From contig JBMNUF010000025.1 of NCBI GenBank assembly GCA_050946115.1, positions 1-36,192 on the forward strand: 36,192 bases of DNA. Reading direction: 5' to 3'. Source of the stretch: CAYFRC01 sp050946115. Lineage in GTDB: Bacteria > Bacillota > Clostridia > Christensenellales > Aristaeellaceae. The notes under the pieces were generated by a model, which did no database searches, was not told the DNA's origin, and worked only from the letters and a program-made list of their open reading frames with translations. Position numbers and translations under genes: made by a program. Numbering within the stretch: the first letter of the stretch is position 1; every line of letters starts with the position of its first letter. This document shows, piece by piece, positions 31,872 to 36,192 of the stretch.

Positions 31872-33085
31872 AAAACTTTTCCAAGGTGCAGCGCCGAATC
31901 CTTTTAGGCTGCTTTATCGCATACTGTACGACATACTTGGGGAGGCTGAACCTTTCGCAGGCGCTGCCGGGCATCATTCGGGAGTTTTCGCTTTCGGATG
32001 CGCAGGCGGGCCTGTTTCAGACGGTTTTTGCCGCCATATATGCGGTTGGGCAGCTCATAAACGGCGCAATCGTGGACCGGATCGACGAAAACAAGCATAT
32101 TTTGATAGGGATTGCCGCTTCAGCGCTGTGCAATATGCTCTTCGGCGCGTTTTCGGGCTTTCCTGCATTGCTGCTGCTGTGGGCGCTCAACGGCGCGGCG
32201 CAGTCCATGATTTGGACGCCGATCGTGAAGATTTTGGCGAATCGGTTCGATCAGGAACAGCAGTCCGTCGCGAGCTATTTCATGTCGATCACGCTGGTGG
32301 CGGGGCATCTCGCCGCGTGGGCGATCTCCGGCATCGTGACGCAGCTCTTTTCCTGGCGGCTGTCCTTCGCTATCCCCGGCATCGCGATGTCGCTGCTCGC
32401 GCCGATCTCCTTTTTGATGCTGAAGAGTGAACCTTCCGAGAAGGAATCGGCGGTGTGGGCGACGCAGGCGAGGGAGCGCGGCTCTCTGCCGCTGCTTCCC
32501 CTGATCTTCGGCACGGGGCTGTGGGCGATGCTTCTGGGCTGCACGATGAACGGCTTCGCGCGCGACGGCGTGATGGCGTGGGCGCCGACGCTGCTCTCCG
32601 GCGGCAGCGACAACCCTGTCCTTTCCTCCCTCCTAATCCCGATTCTCAACCTCGTAGGCATCCTGTTCGGAAAGCTCTGCTACAGGCGCTATGAGGGCAA
32701 GGCGCGCGCCGTCGTCGGCATGATGATGGCGCTGGGAACGATCCCCATGCTACTGCTCGCCGGCGTGCAAGCCGAGAGCGCGCTCGTGCTTTCGCTGCTG
32801 CTCGGCTGCAACTGCGCGCTCATGTACGGAATCAACCCGCTGTTGACCGTGCTCGTGCCGCTGGAATATGCATCAGTTCGGCGCGTTGCGCTCGTCGCGG
32901 GGCTCGTAAACGGCTTTATTTACGCCGGTTCCTCCCTGACGGGCGTCGTAACCGGAGGCATCATCGATGCCTTCGGAATGAACGGCGCGTACATCGCGTG
33001 GGCAGCCGTGTGTGTGGTCGGCGCCGCCCTGTTCTTCCTCTCTGTGCTCGGAAAGAAGAAGCTCGCAACAGGCTCGAAGCCTTAA
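31865..33085 (+). CDS. MFS transporter
   Basis: A 406-residue major facilitator superfamily protein with about twelve membrane segments. The first half has YLGRLNLSQALPGII, then the loop NGAIVDRIDENKHILIG between segments 2 and 3, and WTPIVKILANRFDQEQQSVA in the style of organophosphate:phosphate antiporters (GlpT/UhpT group), though that match is loose. The ATG at 31865 overlaps the deaminase stop by 7 bases, so it is coupled to it. A link to uptake or export of a nucleoside, homocysteine or related product of the two upstream enzymes is plausible but unproven. It closes the operon; no clear terminator is seen in 33086-33139. Confidence 0.85.
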   Translation: MLKNFSKVQRRILLGCFIAYCTTYLGRLNLSQALPGIIREFSLSDAQAGLFQTVFAAIYAVGQLINGAIVDRIDENKHILIGIAASALCNMLFGAFSGFPALLLLWALNGAAQSMIWTPIVKILANRFDQEQQSVASYFMSITLVAGHLAAWAISGIVTQLFSWRLSFAIPGIAMSLLAPISFLMLKSEPSEKESAVWATQARERGSLPLLPLIFGTGLWAMLLGCTMNGFARDGVMAWAPTLLSGGSDNPVLSSLLIPILNLVGILFGKLCYRRYEGKARAVVGMMMALGTIPMLLLAGVQAESALVLSLLLGCNCALMYGINPLLTVLVPLEYASVRRVALVAGLVNGFIYAGSSLTGVVTGGIIDAFGMNGAYIAWAAVCVVGAALFFLSVLGKKKLATGSKP

Positions 33086-33139
33086 GGCGTCGGGCACAAT
33101 CCGTGCCTACACATGAAACAGAAGATAACGTGCGCGCGG

Positions 33140-33169
33140 TTGAAAAGAAAACGTTGGGAAGCGTATTGT
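33140..33169 (+). promoter_or_regulatory. Possible promoter of the GTPase-TetR operon
   Basis: TTGAAA (33140-33145) and TATTGT (33164-33169) are 18 bases apart, ahead of the GTG start at 33205. The -10 is poor. No Zur-like or other clear palindrome was found around it. Confidence 0.4.
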
Positions 33170-33204
33170 ATGCGCGTACAAAGGCGACGGGGGAGGAATT
33201 TCAG

Positions 33205-34347
33205 GTGATTCGTGTTTCCATTATTTCGGGCTTCTTAGGCGCGGGCAAGACGACGCTCATCAAAAAGCTGATCGCGGAATCGTTCAAGGGCGAAAAGGTC
33301 ATTTTGCTTGAAAATGAGTACGGCGAAATCGGCATCGACGGCGGCTTCATGAAGGAAAGCGGGATTCAGGTGACGGAATTGAACAGCGGCTGCATCTGCT
33401 GCACGCTGGTGGGCGATTTCCATAAGGCGATCGACGAACTGATCGGGACCTATCATCTGGATCGCCTCATCATCGAGCCGAGCGGCGTGGGCAAGCTCTC
33501 CGAAATTCGCGCCGTCATCGAACAGGCGAAGGAGCGACATCCGCTGGAGATGTTGGGCTGCGCGACGGTCGTAGACGGGCAGAAATGCCGCATGTATATC
33601 AAAAACTTCGGCGAGTTCTTTACCGATCAGATCAAGTGCGCGGAGACGGTCATTCTCAGTCGCACGCAGCACATGCAGCAGGAAAAGCTCATTCAGGCGG
33701 TCGCGCTGCTTCGGGAGGTAAATCCCGATGCGCGCATTGTCACCACGCCGTGGGAGGAGCTTTCGGGCGACACCATCCTTTCGACCATCGAAAGCCCCGC
33801 GCAGCTATTGAACGTGTTCGATCTGTACCCCGAAGCGGGGCATCACGATGACGAAGAAGACGAACACGAGCATCACTGTCATCACGACGAGGGTTGTGAA
33901 TGTGAAGCGTGCGAACACGAACACCATCACGATGAAAACTGCGAAGCGTGCGCGCATGAACATCACCGCCACGACGATGAAGAACACGAGCATCATGACG
34001 GCGAGACGAAGGTGCATCGCCCGCACCGCCATCATCATCACCACCATCACTGCGCGGGCGAGCTGGACGCGGACGACGTGTTCGAGAATTTCGGCGTGGA
34101 GACCGCGCACAAATTCTCCGAGGAAGCCCTCGAAAAGGCGCTTTCGCAGCTTTCGAATGAAGGTTCCTACGGCGTCGTCCTGCGCAGCAAGGGCATCGTG
34201 CCCGCCGAGGACGGCACTTGGCTCCACTTTGACTTCGTGCCCGAGGAATACGAAATCCGTCGCGGCGCGGCGGATTACACGGGGCGCCTGTGCGTGATCG
34301 GGTCGAATCTTAAGGAAAAGGACATCCTTTGCCTGTTCGGCATCTGA
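33205..34347 (+). CDS. COG0523 (CobW/ZagA-like) GTPase with His/Cys-rich metal-binding loop
   Basis: A 380-residue G3E-family GTPase of the kind that delivers metals to proteins. Walker A is GFLGAGKTTL (9-18), the family motif CxCC is SGCICC (C63, C65, C66), and a CobW C-terminal domain starts near 288. Residues 213-283 are an extraordinary loop with about 27 His and 7 Cys, plus many Asp/Glu, suited to binding several Zn2+ or Ni2+ ions. The NKxD nucleotide motif appears as SRTQ (residues 152-155), so base recognition may be altered. GTG 33205 is the start, with GGAGG at 33192-33196; longer frames upstream overlap the MFS gene. It is followed after 11 bases by a second GTPase. The role as a zinc metallochaperone is inferred from the family. 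Confidence 0.88.
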   Translation: MIRVSIISGFLGAGKTTLIKKLIAESFKGEKVILLENEYGEIGIDGGFMKESGIQVTELNSGCICCTLVGDFHKAIDELIGTYHLDRLIIEPSGVGKLSEIRAVIEQAKERHPLEMLGCATVVDGQKCRMYIKNFGEFFTDQIKCAETVILSRTQHMQQEKLIQAVALLREVNPDARIVTTPWEELSGDTILSTIESPAQLLNVFDLYPEAGHHDDEEDEHEHHCHHDEGCECEACEHEHHHDENCEACAHEHHRHDDEEHEHHDGETKVHRPHRHHHHHHHCAGELDADDVFENFGVETAHKFSEEALEKALSQLSNEGSYGVVLRSKGIVPAEDGTWLHFDFVPEEYEIRRGAADYTGRLCVIGSNLKEKDILCLFGI

Positions 34348-34358
34348 GAGGCGTGCAT

Positions 34359-35312
34359 ATGGAAAGAAGCGATTTTGTACCCGTATATGTCCTTTGCGGA
34401 TTTTTGGAGAGCGGGAAAACCTCCCTCATCGTGCGCATGCTCGAGAGCGAGAGCTTTGGAGACGAGCGCACGCTCGTGATCTGTTGTGAGGAAGGGGAAG
34501 CGGAGTACGACGAGAAGCTTTTACGGGAGCACAACGCCGTGCTCGTGAACCTGAGAGAGCCGGAGGAAATGCTCGACGGCAAGCTCCTGAAGCTGGACGA
34601 TGTATATCGCCCGGAGCGCGTGCTCATCGAATACAACGCCATTTGGTTGCTGGATTTCCTGTTCAGCCAGCCGATTCCCGAAAAATGGACTTTGGCGCAG
34701 CTCGTCGCGCTGATCGACGCGACCACGTTTGACACCTATATGACCAACATGCGGCAGTTTATGACGGACGGTCCGCGCAATGCAGACCTCATCATCGTCA
34801 ACCGCTGCACGCCCGAGACGCAAAAATCCCCCATCCGCAGGCAGATGAAGGGCATGAACCCGACGGCGACGATCGTGTTTGAAAACACGGACGGCACGAG
34901 CGACGACGGCGTTGCGGACGAGGATTTGCCCTACGACATGAAATCGGACATCATCCGCATCGGAGACGAGATGTTCGGCACGTTTTACTTAGATTCGCTC
35001 GACCATCCCGACCGCTACGACGGGAAGACCGTGCGGTTCAAGGGGCAGGCGACCAAGTACAAGGGCCTGCCGAAAAACCACTACATATTCGGGCGGAACG
35101 CCATGACCTGCTGTGTGGACGACATACGCGGCATCGGCTTTGTCACGCGATACGCAGACAATAAGCCCGCCGAGGGGCAGTGGCTCGAATTGACCGCGAA
35201 GTGCAAAAAGGCGTATAACCCCCTGTACGAGGAGGACGGCGTGATCTTGACGCAGATGAAGTTCACGGAGACCTCCGCCCCCAAGGAAGAACTCGTGTAT
35301 TTTATCAACTGA
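34359..35312 (+). CDS. CobW-like GTPase fused to a DUF1980/YcgQ-like C-terminal domain
   Basis: A 317-residue protein. The N-terminal half is a G3E GTPase with Walker A GFLESGKTSL (14-23). It lacks CxCC: at that place is LVICCEEGEAEYD, and NKxD is replaced by NRCT (148-151). From about residue 205, YDGKTVRFKGQATKYKG, then RNAMTCCVDDIRGIGF (C251, C252) and QWLELTAKCK resemble the C-terminal domain of YcgQ/TIGR03943 (DUF1980) proteins, where a CC pair is conserved. It sits between the His-rich GTPase (11 bases upstream) and a TetR regulator (15 bases downstream). The ATG at 34359 has only GAGAGG before it. Likely a partner of the first GTPase in metal handling (inference). Confidence 0.75.
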   Translation: MERSDFVPVYVLCGFLESGKTSLIVRMLESESFGDERTLVICCEEGEAEYDEKLLREHNAVLVNLREPEEMLDGKLLKLDDVYRPERVLIEYNAIWLLDFLFSQPIPEKWTLAQLVALIDATTFDTYMTNMRQFMTDGPRNADLIIVNRCTPETQKSPIRRQMKGMNPTATIVFENTDGTSDDGVADEDLPYDMKSDIIRIGDEMFGTFYLDSLDHPDRYDGKTVRFKGQATKYKGLPKNHYIFGRNAMTCCVDDIRGIGFVTRYADNKPAEGQWLELTAKCKKAYNPLYEEDGVILTQMKFTETSAPKEELVYFIN

Positions 35313-35327
35313 CGCGGAGGAAGCGAA

Positions 35328-36017
35328 ATGCGAAAAGGCGATTTGCGCAAGCAGCAGATCATGGCGACGGCGGAGAAGATGTTTTTACAGCTCGGCTTTG
35401 AACGCTGCGCCGTGCAGGACATCATCGACGCGCTCAGAATCTCCAAGGGCGGGTTTTATCACCATTTCGAGACGAAATACGCGCTGTTGGAGGCGATCTG
35501 CAGGGAGCGCATTCGGTTTACATTGGAGAAAAGACTCGCGGCGTTTCCGGAGGATGCCTCTCCCGTAAACCGGATTAACCTTTTGTACGGAATCACGGGG
35601 CTGTTCAGCATCGACGATCCGCTGTTTACGGCGATGCTCATCAACGCCGCGATGAAGCCCGAAGGCGCGCAGTTGCGCTACGCCATGCTCGAAACGGGGA
35701 GGGAGCAGGTGCTGCCGCTGCTTGAGAAAGCGGTTTCTGACGGCAAGGACAATGGGGAACTCTTCCCCGTGCTCCCCGTGGCAGCCGCGGCGGGCGTGGT
35801 GTACCTTCTGGGCAATTCCATGTTCGAGGAGATCGCGAAAGATATCGCGGAGGATGTCCCTTCCGCCATGGATAAAGCGGCGGAAATCCTGGGCACCTAC
35901 CGCAGGACGGCGGAGGTCGTCCTCGGCGCGCCGTACAGATCCATCGAGCTTGCAGACCTCAGGCGCATCGTGCAGATCGCGCGCATCCTGAAGGAAGACC
36001 CGCGCCTGAGATACTAA
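35328..36017 (+). CDS. TetR-family regulator of the GTPase operon
   Basis: A 229-residue regulator with an N-terminal TetR helix-turn-helix (LRKQQIMATAEKMFLQLGFE, then VQDIIDALRISKGGFYHHFE) and a helical ligand domain with a cysteine-poor core. CGGAGG precedes the ATG. It is the third and last gene after the two GTPases, 15 bases downstream, and may control them or a distant target. No operator palindrome was found near 33086-33204. Effector unknown. Confidence 0.88.
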   Translation: MRKGDLRKQQIMATAEKMFLQLGFERCAVQDIIDALRISKGGFYHHFETKYALLEAICRERIRFTLEKRLAAFPEDASPVNRINLLYGITGLFSIDDPLFTAMLINAAMKPEGAQLRYAMLETGREQVLPLLEKAVSDGKDNGELFPVLPVAAAAGVVYLLGNSMFEEIAKDIAEDVPSAMDKAAEILGTYRRTAEVVLGAPYRSIELADLRRIVQIARILKEDPRLRY

Positions 36018-36035
36018 AAACCGCGCATAGAAAAA

Positions 36036-36069
36036 CGGGAGAAGCAAATTCGCTCCTCCCGCATTTTTT
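36036..36069. terminator. Terminator hairpin between the TetR gene and the ISL3 end
   Basis: CGGGAGAAGC (36036-36045) pairs with GCTCCTCCCG (36052-36061), 10 bp with one A-C mismatch and a 6-base loop. On the plus strand TTTTTT follows (36064-36069); on the minus strand the complement of aaaaa at 36031-36035 gives TTTTT. It can stop both the TetR operon and transcription leaving the transposase gene. Confidence 0.8.
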
Positions 36070-36070
36070 A

Positions 36071-36192
36071 GGCTCTTCACGGAAAGTTGTGGGAATCGAG
36101 CCAAGCAACAGGTAACGAGAGAAAACGGACGAGAGTAAAGAAATACTCGTCATCTCTGTAGCCGTAGCCGACACGTTTAGCGACCTTGATTT
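36071..36192 (-). mobile_element. ISL3-family insertion sequence, one end only
   Basis: The element starts at GGCTCTTCACGGAAAGTTGT (36071-36090), which has the GGCTCTTC form of ISL3-family terminal inverted repeats, and continues past the right edge. It carries the 3' end of its transposase gene, whose stop codon lies inside the inverted repeat. ISL3 elements duplicate 8 bases; the likely copy here is 36063-36070 in the T-run of the terminator, but the other end is out of view. Confidence 0.7.
36077..36192 (-). CDS. ISL3-family transposase, C-terminal fragment (cut by window edge)
   Basis: The minus strand encodes the last 38 residues of a transposase: IKVAKRVGYGYRDDEYFFTL, then VRFLSLPVAWLDSHNFP and a TGA (complement of 36077-36079). 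The IKVxKRxGYGYRDxEYF stretch is the usual end of ISL3-family DDE transposases. The catalytic part is outside the window, so the gene's integrity is unknown. It converges on the TetR operon. Confidence 0.8.
   Translation of the reverse strand, partial: IKVAKRVGYGYRDDEYFFTLVRFLSLPVAWLDSHNFP

Noticed and set aside
33805..34227. Minus-strand open frame rich in Met and Val that looks like a membrane protein
   Set aside because: The hydrophobic stretch is only the complement of the His/Asp-rich codons (CAT, CAC, GAT) of the GTPase loop.
1..36192. tRNA, rRNA, riboswitch or CRISPR features
   Set aside because: No cloverleaf-like sequence, rRNA core, known riboswitch pattern or regularly spaced direct repeats were seen on reading the intergenic regions.

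Overview
The window reads as a chromosome segment of a fairly GC-rich member of the Bacillota, most likely an anaerobic Clostridia relative. The evidence is a clpB gene with a CtsR-type operator, strong AGGAGG-like ribosome sites, TTG/GTG starts, sigma-A promoters with 17-bp spacers, and anaerobic or redox genes (PflX-like radical SAM enzyme, flavodoxin, FMN-binding protein, Trx/CcdA protein). No rRNA, tRNA or CRISPR array is visible. Both edges lie in insertion sequences: an IS256-type element that appears to have entered an older ISAs1-like transposase on the left, and the end of an ISL3-type element on the right. Genes are densely packed and no gene-free stretch exceeds 300 bases. The longest are 17819-18082 (promoters plus a large palindrome) and 27222-27418 (divergent promoters). 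|| Layout. 1-368: nested IS remnants. 394-1508: promoter, flavodoxin, membrane-anchored FMN-binding protein, terminator. 1546-2963: putative esterase and UlaG-like metallo-hydrolase, translationally coupled. 3034-6998 (minus): GH106-like glycosidase followed by an HD-domain/arylamine N-acetyltransferase fusion. 7166-11578 (plus, divergent): a protein with two thioredoxin-like domains fused to a CcdA-like membrane domain, then a second GH106-like glycosidase. 11600-14185 (minus): clpB. 14381-16327 (minus): a TetR regulator with its operator, a zinc-free MDR oxidoreductase and a small membrane protein, each overlapping the next. 16448-17818 (minus): radA. 18083-26044 (plus): a six-gene run of membrane metallophosphoesterase, CapA-like protein, mutY, secreted caspase-like protein, MATE transporter and PflX-like enzyme. 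26046-27221 (minus): secreted lysozyme-like protein with BIG2 domains. 27419-33085 (plus): nth interrupted by an amber codon, obgE, ahcY, an MtaD-type deaminase and an MFS transporter. 33205-36017 (plus): two COG0523-type GTPases and a TetR regulator. || How the genes may work together. The two paralogous glycosidases sit either side of a divergent promoter pair and suggest intracellular breakdown of rhamnose-type or related glycans. ahcY beside a SAH/MTA deaminase suggests recycling of S-adenosylhomocysteine, perhaps through S-inosylhomocysteine. The GTPase pair with its His/Cys-rich loop and DUF1980-like tail looks like a metal-handling module. The most unusual items are the secreted two-BIG2 caspase with an exact EF-hand-like loop, the HD-NAT fusion, the Trx-Trx-CcdA fusion, the GTPase/DUF1980 fusion, the amber-split nth, and a 42-bp perfect palindrome next to a 16-base C run in the leader of the six-gene run. 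Family names are from recognition of motifs by eye; no database search was run.
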